Assembly (NCBI RefSeq): GCF_002288925.2
Contig: NW_022098072.1
Span: forward strand, 21,063,489-21,127,488
Origin: Delphinapterus leucas
Taxonomy: Eukaryota > Chordata > Mammalia > Artiodactyla > Monodontidae
Reading direction: 5' to 3'
Length of the DNA stretch: 64,000 nucleotides
Shown here piece by piece: positions 1 through 12,122 of this stretch. The notes under the pieces were generated by a model. It was not told the origin of the DNA. It ran no database searches and saw only the letters and a list, made by a program, of their open reading frames with translations. A program made the position numbers and the translations under genes. How positions within the stretch are numbered: the first letter of the stretch is position 1; each line of letters starts with the position of its first letter.

Positions 1-3000
1 ATTCAAAGAAACAAAATCCTAATGACAATATTCTAAAATCTTTTAATCAAGTTATTTTTTGTTTATAACAGCTATCCTGACCTCCCTATCCATGCCCCCT
101 CACGATGATTAGTACTACCAAGCTGTGAATACAGTTCAACAACATGTGCTTTTCTAACAGCTCAAAGAACCCCCCACTCAGTTCCTTTGTGATAATCTTT
201 AGTTGTAGGTCCTTTAATCCTTTAAACCACCTTCTTTCTTTGCCTCCTTCTGAGATCTCTTGTTTTTCAAGAGGGTATTAAGTTGTAGATCCTTAACCTC
301 ATCACAAAGTACAAGGCCACATCTACAAACTACTTGCATATTACTAAGCATTTTAGAAATTAAATGCCATTCACTGGATTTTCTCATCTGTTCTTCTGCC
401 CTCCAAAATCCTCACTGCACCTCTGTGGGTCATGTTCCCCTCTGCCCGAAGGATGTGGGTACATGCAGGGCACTGTAATTCAACAAATATATTTATTTTC
501 ACTTACCACTACTATCTCTCTATTTAGCTAAGAATACTCAAAAAAAGAATGCAACTTTAAAAATTATTTTTTGTTTTGTTATATGAGATTAAGTTTGAAC
601 AGAATTCAAGATCATTTCATTTGTAGTAATAGAAAATCTGATTTTCCTAATTTTGGGCAATTGAGAAACACTAAAATAGGATTTTATTCAGATATTACAA
701 GTTGGAGAAGGTAGTACTCTTTTTTAACTTGTTATATCTCTAATTTTAAAAGTATGTTTCGGCATAGGTTTATGTATGGATGTCAGTGCTATTATTTTAC
801 CAATTAACAGAAATCTTAATAATACGTAAACCCTTCAGTCATTCATTATTTATAAATATTTACTGAATGCCAATTATATGCACTTAATTTCTTAAATCCT
901 ATGAACAAGCAGAAACATCTTAATTTGAGATTGGACATCTATTTTATTTAGACTTAAACCTCACATAAGTCATACAGATTGGCAAATAGATTGGGATTCT
1001 GTCAGGAATCATTAAATAGGGAGTCATCTACTAATGTCCAACTCTGAGAAAAAAAACAAAACAACAAACAAATAAGAAAACAAAAACAAAACCCCAGAAG
1101 GTATGGCAATCTCTTAACAACCCTTCTAGTTTTAGTCCCCTCAAATTTAAAATGAAGGGCAAATGAACTTCATGATCTCTCATACTTTACTTCAGCTCTA
1201 AAGTTCTACTCTGTTAATATAATTCCTGATTTTATCAAGAATTAATATGCTTTACGCTAACTGGAACCTGGCTTCCTCCTACACCAGGCTTCTTTGTACA
1301 TTACCAGTGATTTCAGAATTGTATTTCTTACAAGTACTTTAGAGATATTATGAAATATTATATTTGAGCTTTCTTTTTCAAGGTAACCTACAAACATCTA
1401 TAAACAGTAAATGCATTGGAAACCACCAAAATAATAATTTAGATACTGGAGTAAATAAAGCTTCTTCCATCATCTCTGTGAGTATATGTTTGAACATTCT
1501 TGTAAATTTGTCAGTGGCGAGGAAGGGTATAGTTTGTGTGTTCTGGCCTTCTAAAAAATTCATGCCTGCCTGCATCTGCTTGAGTAAAACTACAGTAGTG
1601 AGTGGGCTGCTACAGCATGTAGGTACTTTGCTGTGTCAGTCCAGATTTCTCTGATATTATGAATACAAGAAAATACAGAAATACTGTAACTATAATCCAT
1701 AACCCCTTTATTTCAAGTTTGTTTAAAACATAAGCTCATTGTTCTCACTAATTGGCTTGATAAATAATTTAACTTTACTTATTTGAACTTTAAAGAGATC
1801 ATTTATTAATAAAACACCAGTTTTAGATATTGTATATAAATCAGAATTCTGGTAATACTGTTTCACTAAAGACTATGTGGACAAAAAAAAATCAGTAACA
1901 CATTTGAACATCACTGTTTTATATACATGCCACATCTCCTGATCTGTACACTAGAACTCCCAGTAGGTTTGGAGAATCCATGCTAGTCTGTAGCTCCCTA
2001 TGTTGTTCATCCAAGGCTTGAGTCAGGCTTTAAGGCTCAGAGAATGTTCCCAGGATTTCTGCTGGTTCTAGAAGAGTGTCGGGGAAATCTAATTCAAAGT
2101 CTCATTCCCATCAAGGCCAAATAGAGCCTTAGAGAAAAGGCTCTTGGAATCACAACAGTTCAATTATGGTTTACTGAATTACAAACCAAACTTGACTTCC
2201 AGTAGAACTTTTATTTAGGCTGTCCCGGATTTGGTCTATAACTGAAAGGACTGTCAATCCTTCTAGCCTTTCTCCAGAAAACATGAATAAAGTCAATCTC
2301 ATCCTTCAGTGACACACATGCCAATACGATCAATAATAGCTTTTATCCTAAAACACAAAAAGGTGACCTAATAAATTCTTCAGTGATGCACTTTGGAATT
2401 GTTATTAACAATAAGGATATTATTGATATCCAAATAATCTTTTGTGTTTGTAATAGGCAGGTCTTTAAATAATGTATTTGCTCTTTACAATTAGAACGTG
2501 CTTTAAATGTCAGAAAATTCAACTTTCAAGTATTCAGCCAGATTAAAAAAAGAACAAACCACTGTACTCTAATTTGTGCATTACAAATGTACAATTAAAA
2601 TCTTAAAACCTTAAAATACTGCACTCTAAATTTACAAATTGATGGGTTAAAAAAAAATCTAAACTTCAAAAGATAGCAGACAAAAGTATGTGGATCGGAG
2701 AAAGAGCAAAGCAGAGTCAAAAGCAGCAGGATACAGTTCAAATAGGTCACATTCAACTTTTGACTTTCCCGAAGAACAAAAAACAAGCTTAGCAACAGTT
2801 TTCAGCCAATCAGAAAGCAGACAAACAGGTAAGGACTCAACCGATCCAGATACCAATGCAGTCCAACCTTCAGTGTTTTTTTTTGTTGTTGTTGTTTTTT
2901 GCTTTTTTTAAAAAAATTATATAGTGTCAGAGCAGAGCACAAGTTATAAAACAGGATAGACTGTCCTGGGTTAAAGAAAGATAAAATCTCTTCACCAACC

Positions 3001-4217
3001 CTAAACAAAATATATCCGATTTTAGTAATGTAGTGATAATTTTGTTTACATCCTTATTGTGCCAGATCCTGTATAAAGTTATCTTTAAAATATTTGGGTA
3101 TTTGTAATAATATATAGAATTTTGCGGGAAATTTTCTTTCTTGTCTGTGCATAGAGGATAAGGGTAGGAAGATGTATAAGATTCTTCTCTTCTTAAATTA
3201 CCTAATACTCAATTTCTAAAATTCACGGGGGATTGGTGGGGGGGACCCAATAAGAAAATGCTACAGTGCGAATCCAAAAAATGTAAATATGATTTAAAAC
3301 AACCACATACAAATACAACCTTCAAAACAAGCAAACAACAAATTGTACAGTGCCATTCTATGTAATTTTTCCTCCTTATTTCTATCACTCAATACATATT
3401 CTTGAGAGAAGTTTTCTGAGGATTTAGAAGGGATTTTCAAAGAGTTACAGATTTCATCATTGTAATGTTTAGTGCAAACCTCAGTATTTGCTCAAATTGA
3501 CAGTGTTACTTGCAATAGAGACACAAAAACACTGTGAAACAATAGTTAATAATTTTCTTCATTCTGCTTTTGGCTTGCCAAATTTATAAAGTATTCTAAA
3601 GCAGTTTCTAATATTTTCTGTAAAAATCTTCAAGAACCACCTTTTGTTTTTTTCTTCAAGTAATGCTTAAATCATTTGCTAGTTTTAGTTCCCTAAAAAA
3701 AAATTACTTTAAGCAGATCAGCTTGACTTGCCATATCATCAATTATATACTGAACTTACCATGCACTAAAAAACATAAGAGATTTGCTACTGATACTGTA
3801 GGGTGCTGTCAAAAATGTATATATGTATACTTCCTCTCAATATTTCATTGTATTCTATACATCCCTAGGAAGGTAGGGGGAAATTAAACAAATATTTGGA
3901 GACTAACTCTAGGTTTTATTTATTGGTGATATCCTTACCTCATCCTTTTCCTCTATCCTCAAATGTCACAGATAACTAAGCTATGCTGTGTCAAGAAAAA
4001 AAAGTATTTTCAACACATCATTTGGGAAAGAGACACTCTACATCAAGCTCGTATTTTCCTTGGTCTCTTAAGCCTTAATAATTTAAAACAGTATCCATCC
4101 AAATATTACTGAAAGTTTCATCAATTACTTAACACTTATGTATCTATACACCAGGGATTGGTTGTGTATGTTTCTGTTAAATTCATGAATCTCTATATGT
4201 ATGGATATATTGGGCCT
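1..4217. other. Mostly single-copy AT-rich DNA, no gene recognised
   Basis: No coding exon, LTR or SINE is recognisable. Simple A-rich (about 1048-1105) and TTG-rich (about 2880-2910) stretches occur. Around 836-900 a decayed L2 3' end on the minus strand is possible (CATTCATT followed by an AATATTTACTGA-like string). The short open frames on both strands share no recognisable domain. A minus-strand AATAAA lies at 2210-2215, and the sequence from there to about 3600 could be a 3' untranslated region, but nothing proves it. Confidence 0.5.
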
Positions 4218-4280
4218 ATTTATTCAGTATTCATTCAACCAATATTAATTAGGCATCTACTATCAGCCAGACATTTTTTT
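4218..4280 (-). repeat. L2 3' end fragment
   Basis: The string TTCATTCAACCAATATTAAT followed by a decayed 'gcatctactatcagccag' is the reverse complement of the usual L2 3' end (AATAAATATTTGTTGAATGAA preceded by the 'tgcctggcacatagtagg' region). It is short and diverged. Confidence 0.5.
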
Positions 4281-4561
4281 TCTTCCCAGTCCACCTTCTT
4301 TAAAAACAATATCCATACCTTCTTCCTTTCTCCACCTTCTTATAATTTCCTTATAAGATCCACCTACTGTAGTCTTTTTGCTCCTAAAGGGACACTTGGA
4401 CTGAGAAATGCCTTAAACTGCAAAGGCAAAGAGGTACAAAGGGCTTGGAAAGCAGGATTCTGTGTTATGCAAAACACCTGATTGTTATCGTGGCACTTAG
4501 GTAACTGACTGCCGGTTGATGGAGAGCTTCAAAACCAGTAACTCAGAGTTTTAGTCAAAGA

Positions 4562-4775
4562 TTTTTTTTTTTTTTTTTTTTTTGCGGTACGCGGGCCTCT
4601 CACTGTTGTGGCCTCTCCCGTTGCGGAGCACAGGCTCCGGACGCGCAGGTCCAGCGGCCATGGCTCACGGGCCCAGCCGCTCCACGGCATGTGGGATCCT
4701 CCCGGACCGGGGCACGAACCCGTGTCCCCTGCATCCGCAGGTGGACTCTCAACCACTGCGCCACCAGGGAAGGCC
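4562..4775 (-). mobile_element. CHR-type SINE, short CpG-rich form
   Basis: Read on the minus strand it starts with the tRNA-Glu-like head (CCTGGTGGCGCAGTGGTTGA), keeps an RNA polymerase III B box around GGTTCGTGCCC, continues with the CpG-rich body and ends in a tract of 22 A. The flanks are a direct duplication, TTTTAGTCAAAGATTT at 4549-4564 and TTTTAGTCTAAGATTT at 4780-4795 (one mismatch), which marks L1-driven insertion. A third copy of the duplicated string follows at 4804-4819. The SINE type is diagnostic of cetacean DNA. Confidence 0.93.
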
Positions 4776-4779
4776 AGAT

Positions 4780-4819
4780 TTTTAGTCTAAGATTTGATTT
4801 GACTTTTAGTCTAAGATTT
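4780..4819. repeat. 24-bp tandem repeat beside SINE
   Basis: The string TTTTAGTCTAAGATTT is present at 4780-4795 and again at 4804-4819, a period of 24 bp. The first of these is also the right-hand target-site duplication of the adjacent SINE, so the target string exists three times in all. Confidence 0.85.
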
Positions 4820-4857
4820 GAAGTAGATAGATGCTACACTTCATGGTTGCAGATTTG

Positions 4858-5105
4858 GTAATATTAACAGCATAGCTAACACATATTTTAGTTAGTATGT
4901 GTCAGGTACTCTTCTAAATGCTTTACATGTTTGAACTCTTAACCCTTATAATAACCCTATAGGTAGATGCTATCTTCATTTCAGAAATGGGAAACTGTGA
5001 GACAGAGAGGTTAAATACCTAAGGTCACATAGCAAGGGGCTTGAGCAAAGGTTAGAACTTAAGCCTGTCCGACTCCAAAGGCATGTTCTTTCTACTATAC
5101 CATGA
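4858..5105 (-). repeat. MIR SINE
   Basis: Nearly full-length MIR in reverse orientation. It shows the segments 'taacacatattttagttag', 'ttacatgtttgaactctta', 'aaccctataggtaga', 'tttcagaaatgggaaactg', 'agagaggttaaatacct' and 'aaggtcacatagcaa' in the order expected of the reverse-complemented consensus. It is ancient and heavily diverged. Confidence 0.88.
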
Positions 5106-6031
5106 TGTTGTCTGATAGTTTCCTTTCCACTGTTACTATTCCAGTGATTGTATGTCCATTAGGAAAACGGCCAAGGGACCGTGAACTTTTCTCTTCATCC
5201 CTCCCTATCTTCCCCTGTACTGTTTTCCCTAAATCTCTTTTGTATAATTGACTGTTCACCCCACCCTCTGTGACCACCCAAGTCATTAGAACATCATCCC
5301 TTTCTAGGAAATCTAGACTGACTCCCCACTGAGCCTACTGCCAGAATAAGAATGCTCCATAACATCTAGAAAACATAACATTTTATGTAAAAGAGAAAAA
5401 TGAAAACATAAATGAAGACAAACTGGCACACAATCATTAGAGTCACTTTAACAGACTTAAAACGTAAGAAAATATGGTAATTTTTCTTAGTTGTTAAATA
5501 CTGTATTGCCTACACACACACACACACACAAAAAGTAGAATTCAGAGTGATTTGGTAGGATTAAATCTAATGATTATTTACACACACACCCCTTAAAATG
5601 TTTTCTTTCACATTTGAAAATCAGTAATTTTGGACAAAATAGGTGATTATTATACACTATTTATATAGTAATATCTCATTATACCTGAATTGACTCGTTT
5701 GACAATCTCAAAAAAAGAATCTAGAACAAGTAAGAAAAAAAAAAGTAAAATAGATGGTACAGAGTATATATACCAAAGAATATGTACTGTACTCAGAGGA
5801 AAACCTTTGGTTTACCTCTCTTAGACACAATTTACTTTTATTTTGTATAAAATTACAAAAAGCTTGTTTATTTAGTTTCTAATTCCACAGTAATTTAGAA
5901 GGAAGTAGGGACTACTACTGTTTACACTGACAGAGAAAGAATGATAGTCAACCATTTGATCAAGGAAAGAGTCAGAAAAATTCTAAAAAAGCAGAAATAA
6001 GAACTTGGATAGTACAGTAGTAGGCCATTTA
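5106..6031. other. Single-copy DNA with a CA microsatellite
   Basis: No gene or interspersed repeat is recognised. A run of about ten AC units occupies 5512-5531, and a short second CA tract lies at 5579-5590. Confidence 0.5.
5512..5531. repeat. (AC)n microsatellite
   Basis: Uninterrupted ACACAC run of about 20 bp, probably length-polymorphic. Confidence 0.95.
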
Positions 6032-6040
6032 CTAAAAGTG

Positions 6041-6241
6041 AACGGCTTTTTTTAAGATTTTTTTTTTATGTGGACCATTTTTAAAGTCTTTATTGGGTTT
6101 GTTACAATATTGCTTCTGTTTTATGTTTTGGTTTCTTGGCCATGAGGCATGTGGGATTTTAGCTCCCAAACCAGGGATCAAACCTGCACCCCCTGCATTG
6201 GAAGGTGTAGTCTTAATCACTGGACTGCCAGGTTAAGTCCC
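6041..6241 (-). mobile_element. Older CHR-type SINE, decayed
   Basis: Minus-strand tRNA-Glu-derived SINE. The head (about 6180-6235) is diverged and contains an in-place 'accactggactgccagg'-like A-box region (reading 'atcactggactgccagg'). The 3' part is the older, less CpG-rich body. The direct duplication CTAAAAGTG lies at 6032-6040 and 6242-6250, which fixes the limits. Confidence 0.85.
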
Positions 6242-6389
6242 CTAAAAGTGTACTTTGATGTAATAAGCCTTAAGGAGCTCTGACAGCACCACTCTCTGAC
6301 AGATTAGGGTAATAGCTAACCTCCATAATAATGATTCTTACTCATGTTGTAAAAAACACCTACAAATATTTCTATAAGAAATATAATTT

Positions 6390-7800
6390 AAAAGGTATGG
6401 CTAAACCGGCAAAGTAACAGCAATCCTCATAAGTCAAAAATGGCCAATAGGAGGAATCCAAGGAGGTAGGGATTACTGATCCTGGTAGCTATGAATCCCC
6501 AGTAACCTAGAGCAGCAGCATAGGGAACAGATGACAAACCCTAGGACTTGGGAAACTGGGGGGTGCCAAACCCCAAAAGGCTAAACTATCATTGAAAGCA
6601 TTAACTAGGAAAAACACCCCATCTACAAAAGGAGGTAAAAAATTTGCCTGTTTCAACTTCTGCTCTTGGTAGAAGGGGTAAAACCTCCTCTGAAAATTTA
6701 TAAGCACAAAGTGGCTCACATATGAGGAGCTGGGGCCTTAAATCCCTTTATCTACCTGATCTTAAAAGAAACAATCAAAAAACAAGGCAAGGATTCGGTT
6801 AAAGTGGGTTGGTTATGTCCCCCAGGCTCCAGTCAGAAATACAGATTATCTCTGAAGGAGATAAAATTCTGATGAATGTGAGCTTACAACAATAAAACAT
6901 ACCATGAAAAAAAGCACCATTAGTGAGGTCTGAAGAAACAATAATCACCTAAGACCTGCAAGACTTAGCAGGTGTTAGAATTATAGATGCAGAATACCAG
7001 TTTAATATGTTTCTTAAATTTTTAAAGGAAATTGAAAGTATGGATGAGGAACAAGAAACCATCAAAAAATAACCAGATTTAAAAATGAATCCAATACAGA
7101 CTTTATAATAATTGAAACAAAATTCAATAGATAAACAGTGTATTCAGCATAGATGAGGAGAAAATTATTAATAAACTAGAAAGTAAATCTGAAGAAATAA
7201 TCCAGAATGTAGCACATAATACAAAGAGATGGAAAATATGGAAGAAGAAATAAAAAACATGGAGGATGGAACAGAAGATCTAATATATATCTAATTGGAG
7301 TTCTCGAAGGAGAAAGGCAATATTCTAAGAGATGATGGCTGAGAATTTTCCAGAACTGATTAAAGACACCAATCCTCATTTCCAGGAAGCACAATGAATC
7401 CCATACAGAATAACTGAAAGGAAATATATACCTTGACATAGAGTAAAACTGAAAAATTCCAAGAAAAAGGGAAGATCTTAAAGGTTATCCAAGAGAAAAG
7501 TCAGATTACCTACAAAGGAAAAACTAAACTGACAGTCTAATTTTTAACAATGGAAGCCAGAAGATCTGGGGGAATAATATCTTTGAAGCACTGAGAGAAA
7601 ATGGCCTTTCTTGAATTGTACTAATATATGAAACTATCTTTTAAGAAAGTGAATGCAAGAAACACATTTTAAGAGAGAAAAAGTAAGAGTCTACACCAAT
7701 ATATCCTCACTGAAGTAGCTTCAGTTCAGGGAGAAGCAAAATGATCCCAGTAAGGAAGTGGAAAAAATGCTACATGTCAACAAAGAAAAGGTTCTTTGTA
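6390..7800 (+). repeat. HAL1/L1M-like fragment (5' region and ORF1 remains)
   Basis: A-rich plus-strand sequence. From about 7020 it reads like an old L1/HAL1 ORF1: 'ggagttctcgaaggagaaag' (an I-G-V-x-E-G-E motif), 'gaattttccagaactgatt', 'tttccaggaagcacaatga' and 'gaagccagaagatctgggg' occur in the expected order. Upstream (6390-7000) resembles the untranslated 5' portion. Many stops and gaps make it non-functional. The left boundary is approximate. Confidence 0.65.
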
Positions 7801-7885
7801 CTTAAGATTTTCAATTCATGTGTAAAATTCTCATCTAAGTAGGATAGTACATTCCCTAAGGATCTTAGATAGGTTTGTATTGAAC

Positions 7886-8585
7886 ATATGTTTCCATTTT
7901 ATTTTCTTAGAGTGGAATGGCCAGCTCATATAACAAGCATAGGTTTAACTTTCTAAGGAACTGCCAAACTGTTTTCCATAGTGGTTGAACCATTTTTACA
8001 TTACTGCCAGCAGTGTGTGAGAGTTCCGGTGGCTTTACATCTTCACCAACTCTTAGCATAGTCAATATTTTTCATTTCAGTCAATCTAATGGGTGTAGTG
8101 CAGCGGTTCTTAACTGGGGGTGATTTTGCCCTGTTAGAGTAATTTGACAATGTCTGGATACATTTTTGGTTTTCACAACTGGTAGGTAAGTCAGTTGCCA
8201 CTGACACGTACCTGCTAGAGGCTAGGGATTCTGCCAAACATCCTAAAACATACAGGGCAGCCCCTCACAACAAAGAAATACTTGGTCCAAAATGTCAAGG
8301 GCTGAAATTGAGAAGCCCTTGTGTAGTAATAATGCATTGTGGTTTTAATTTGCATATCTTGGATAACTATCAATATTGAACATTTTTTAATGTGCTTATT
8401 GGTCATTTATATATCTTCATTCATGTGACAATTCAAATCTTCTGTTAATTTTTTTTTTAATTGGGCTGGTTGTCTTCTTGCTACTGAGTTGAAAGTGTTC
8501 TTTATTCTGAATACAAGACTTTGCCTGATATATGTGTTGCAAATATTTTCTTCTAGTCTATGTCTTGTTCTGATGATTTTCTGCT
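7886..8585 (-). repeat. Old L1 3' end, split by MER5A
   Basis: Antisense L1 ORF2 C-terminal and 3' sequence. Diagnostic strings are 'aaactgttttccatagtgg', 'ctgccagcagtgtgtgag', 'tttaatttgcatatcttgg' and 'gcaaatattttcttctagtc'. It is interrupted at 8101-8320 by a hAT element and resumes at 8329 in register, so the L1 was in place first. Confidence 0.87.
8101..8320. mobile_element. MER5A-like hAT-Charlie element
   Basis: Begins CAGCGGTTCTTAACTGGGGG and ends ...TTGAGAAGCCCTT, with internal 'aatgtctggatacattttt', 'aaacatcctaaaacatac' and 'acaacaaagaaatacttgg', all as in MER5A. The eight flanking bases GTGTAGTG (8093-8100) and GTGTAGTA (8321-8328) match at seven positions and form the expected 8-bp hAT target-site duplication. 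It carries no transposase and is non-autonomous. Confidence 0.9.
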
Positions 8586-8589
8586 ACAT

Positions 8590-9543
8590 TAACTTCAGAC
8601 AGCAAAAAATAAAGTCATCTTTCTTCCAGAGACGAGAGCAGGTAGATATTGAAGACAGGGTTAAATAACAGTTTTTCTTTGGTATCCTTGGGTCATAAAA
8701 AAGCACTTCTTAAAAAGCAATATTAGTTGATGCCACATGGAAAACTGGGCTGCACATACCATAGAGACAAAGAGAATCCAATACTTAAAAATGATTCCCC
8801 CAATCCTAGGATCTGGCAAAAAACAAAGACTGGGCCATGTAAGCAGTGTGTTGAACAAAGAGGTACTTTTAAAAAGTCCCCAAACTATGCTTATTTGTAT
8901 CAGAAAATAATAGTACCACCTAAACATGCCAAAAAATCTGCAGATGAAGAAATGAAAAAATGGTACTGGAATCACACACTGGTGCCTATCGGTGACATGA
9001 GAGAAGGTATCTTTGAGCTGGGTTTGAAGATTACCTTGAAAAATGTACATTAACTGTCTCATGTACATTTAGAGTCTAAACTGTTCACTTGATAATCGTC
9101 TAAAATTCTTACAGTTTCAAGACTACTCTGAAATAGAGATTTAGTGTATGAAAATGATTTTAGGATACTTTCTATCCTCTCTGCTTAAGAAAATTATTTA
9201 TTATAGAACATTTGCAATAATGTAAGCAGTAAATGGGGAACCAAAGTAGCAAAAATGGTCCTGAGTTCTATAAGGAATTTCAGAGAGCTACTATTTCTAA
9301 AGATTATAGAGCTCCGTGTCCTAGATTTTTTCCCTAGCTGTTGATGACTAAAGACACTATTAGGAACAATGGAAACCATGGTTTAAAACACAGTAATTGT
9401 ACCGAAAAGGTGGTCTCCAGACTAAATGCACTTGATTCATGGCAATTTTACTTTTCAGAACAATTCTTATGAGTAGCAGGGATGATTTTGCTTTATTAAA
9501 TATTTTTCTTGAGTGTGAATTATTGCCTAAAATGCCATGAATA
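8590..9543. other. Single-copy DNA, no gene recognised
   Basis: Two overlapping frames open on opposite strands (8661-9068 minus, 8727-9053 plus), but neither translation resembles a known family. I read the stretch as unique noncoding DNA. Confidence 0.45.
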
Positions 9544-9551
9544 CTGAATTT

Positions 9552-9765
9552 ATTTTTTATTTTTATTTTTTTTTGCAGTACGCGGGCCTCTCGCTGTCGT
9601 GGCCTCTCCCGTTGCGGAGCACAGGCTCCGGACGCGCAGGCTCAGCGGCCATGGCTCACGGGCCCAGCCGCTCCGCGGCACGTGGGATCTTCCCGGACCG
9701 GGGCACGAACCCGTGTCCCCTGCATCGGCAGGCGGACTCTCAACCACTGTGCCACCAGGGAAGCC
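9552..9765 (-). mobile_element. CHR-type SINE, short CpG-rich form
   Basis: Minus-strand copy very close in sequence to the one at 4.6 kb, with the same body (GTACGCGGGCCTCTCGCTGT on the plus strand) and head (CCACCAGGGAAGCC). The tail is T-rich with interspersed A on the plus strand. The target-site duplication CTGAATTT is at 9544-9551 and 9766-9773. Confidence 0.93.
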
Positions 9766-10099
9766 CTGAATTTCAAATGTTGCCATTTTTTCTACCACTT
9801 CCCCTCCCCCGTAAACACTCCTTTTCCCCAATAACAAGCAGATTTGTCTACTCTCTGCTTTTCTTAGTAAGGAAGGAAATGTTCATTATTTTCCTATATA
9901 AATTTGCATTCAATTAAAGTCTATTTTCCTGAGCTTCTTCAACCTCCTCAGTAAAGTTCTTAGATACAGTCAAAGACTGACAAATAATGTAAGTTCTTAG
10001 ATAGTAAGGTAACCAACAACAGTATGTTGGGTCCCTTCTTTCCCCCTAGTATAAGTGGTAGGTAATAATTAATAAAATGGCCTTTTAACTTGGTCATAG

Positions 10100-10470
10100 C
10101 TTTCCCTGACACTTGGGATTAGAGGCATGTGTCAAGCAGGGAAATGAGATGACTGAGCTTTGATTTTAGAAGATTAGGAGAAACTTCTAGGATGGTCTGA
10201 ATTGTGGGGAGAAGCTAAGGGGAGGTAGACTTTAAGACAGTGTAATGGTCTAGTTAAGGGGTAACTGGATGTATGCCAGAGTGATGAGAGTAGAAATAGA
10301 ATGCAGGAGACATACTCTGTAAAGTCAAGAAGGCAGAATCTTAAAATTTGATTACGAATGCCTTAAACTTATCAGTAAGGAAAATGAGTTGAGGTGATAT
10401 CTGAATCCTCACTGCTAATGTGAGATGAATTTTTGAGTGGGTAAAGGTTGCTCCTAAGGTGACCTCCCCC
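10100..10470 (-). repeat. Probable L2 fragment (internal)
   Basis: The stretch around 10240-10360 follows the antisense L2 consensus: 'tgtaatggtctagttaagg', 'agagtgatgagagtagaaa', 'aagaaggcagaatctt'. It is strongly diverged and the limits are uncertain. Confidence 0.5.
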
Positions 10471-10828
10471 CCCAGCAAATTGATTATGAATTAGAAGAAA
10501 ATTTATTTCCCAAGAAGCCTTTTGCTTCTTTCCACTTTGTATCTAAACAAATACTGTATAAGGCAAAGGTGGTGGTGTCAAAGATGGTTTTGATGAGATG
10601 CTTATGGATAAGATACTGAGGTTGCTTTTATTTGTTGTGACTGTTCACTTATGGACAGATGCCTCCAGCTGTTTTTATTCCATAATGTCCCTCTGCAATT
10701 ATCTTTAGAGCTTAAAGTAGTATGATTAAGTGAAAAGAATCAGTACTTAAAATGAGAAGATCCTTTTCTATGTCGATACAAGGTAACAATCAGATAGATT
10801 ATACTATTAAACATTTATAAAGAAGCAG

Positions 10829-11023
10829 CAGTAAAGTATAATGACTAGAAGCATTGGCATTAGAGTCCAACAACACTGGGTTCCAAGGAAAAATTAAATC
10901 TCTTTTAGCCTTGATGTCCTCACCTGTATAATGTGAATAATAATATAGTGACCTTAGAAGGCCAGAGGATTACATGAAATCACACAGTGACTGGAATAAT
11001 AAGTGGTCAGTAACTATTAGCTC
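10829..11023 (+). repeat. MIR SINE
   Basis: Forward MIR: 'agtataatgactagaagca', 'attagagtccaacaacact', 'gggttccaagg', 'gatgtcctcacctgtataa' and 'tgactggaataataagtgg' appear in order. Old and diverged. Confidence 0.75.
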
Positions 11024-11389
11024 TGAGAGCTACACAGTAAGAGCTACAATACATCGAACCAGCAGTTCTGTCTTATTTAAAATATAAATTAAATAACTCT
11101 TTAGCACAGCGTTTGTGAAATACTCAAATTTTACTCATCCTTTTGGTGTGTGGGGCTTGAACAATGTGCATTTAAGATTAAAATTATTAGGTATCAATGT
11201 ACTTTTTAAAATTTAGTATTTGGAATGCTGTTTCTTCTAATTACAATGTTTACTAAGTATCTGCAAATAATTTAATATCAAGCACAACCTAGCCTCAACT
11301 ATTTTACACATTAAAGGAGAATCTATATTTTAAAAACAATACAATATTGAGTGTTTTCTATAACAACTCTTTGTCTACCTTTTATTATT

Positions 11390-11870
11390 GATATTTTTCC
11401 AAGAAAATCCATTGGTCAATATGGTAGAGATGGCTAGTTGTCCCTAGTGCTGATTCTCTGCTTCTTCTATGGTTAATAAAACCCCAAATCTTTAGTTGGG
11501 TATATTGCCACTCAGAAAAAAGATAAATTATCCAGCTTTCCTTGCATCTAGGTGTGACCAAGTTGGTAAGCTTTGGCCAATGTGATTATAAAGGGTAATG
11601 GAGTGTGCATAATAAATGTCACTAAAGTGAGGAAGCATATGCTTATTCTCCTAGTAAATTCTTCCTCTATCTGGAATGTGGATGTGATTCTGGAGCTACA
11701 GTGGCCATCTTGGATATCTATCTTAGAGATGAAGCCACATCTTGAGGCTGCTGGAAAAACACGGAAGGATTTGGGCACCTGATGATTACATGGAGCTTCT
11801 GAAGCAGTCCTGGACTGCCTTCATTTACATGAGAAAGAAAGAAACTGTCCTGTATAAGAATTATTATTAT
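11390..11870 (+). repeat. Old LTR-like interspersed repeat, family not assigned
   Basis: Contains 'ttagttgggtatattgcca', 'tttccttgcatctaggtgtg', 'gctttggccaatgtgatta', 'gtggccatcttggatatct' and 'cctggactgcctt' in an order I recognise from a common mammalian repeat that I cannot name safely. A frame open on both strands at 11548-11782 lies inside it and is not a gene. Confidence 0.6.
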
Positions 11871-11877
11871 TATTTTT

Positions 11878-11917
11878 AAGAATTCTTATATTGAAAAAAA
11901 AAGAATTCTTATATTGG
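11878..11917. repeat. Short direct repeat of a palindrome
   Basis: AAGAATTCTTATATTG occurs at 11878-11893 and again from 11902, separated by an A-run. Each copy contains the palindrome AAGAATTCTT. It is preceded by a short (ATT)n tract at 11860-11875. Confidence 0.8.
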
Positions 11918-12122
11918 ATTTTCTGAACTGGCAGCCTAATGTAATCCAATCCTAAAAAATACAGACAAAATGAAAGCCAAAATTTAAGCTCACTTGTTTT
12001 CTTAATAAGTTTGTTCTCAACTTATACATGCCTGGTCTTTTTATGTCCCCTTTCTTCTTATTCCTACTGTAAACTCCTGGACACCTGTAGACATTACCTT
12101 TGATTCATTTCAATGGTGTTAA

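Noticed and set aside
1378..1575. Minus-strand frame with protein-like composition, considered as an exon
   Set aside because: The extended frame from about 1635 has no good polypyrimidine tract and acceptor upstream and no recognisable domain. Not enough to call an exon.
8661..9068. Overlapping open frames of 135 codons (minus) and 108 codons (plus)
   Set aside because: Neither translation shows a family, domain or signal. Frames of this size occur by chance in 64 kb of AT-rich DNA, and no splice or promoter context is visible.
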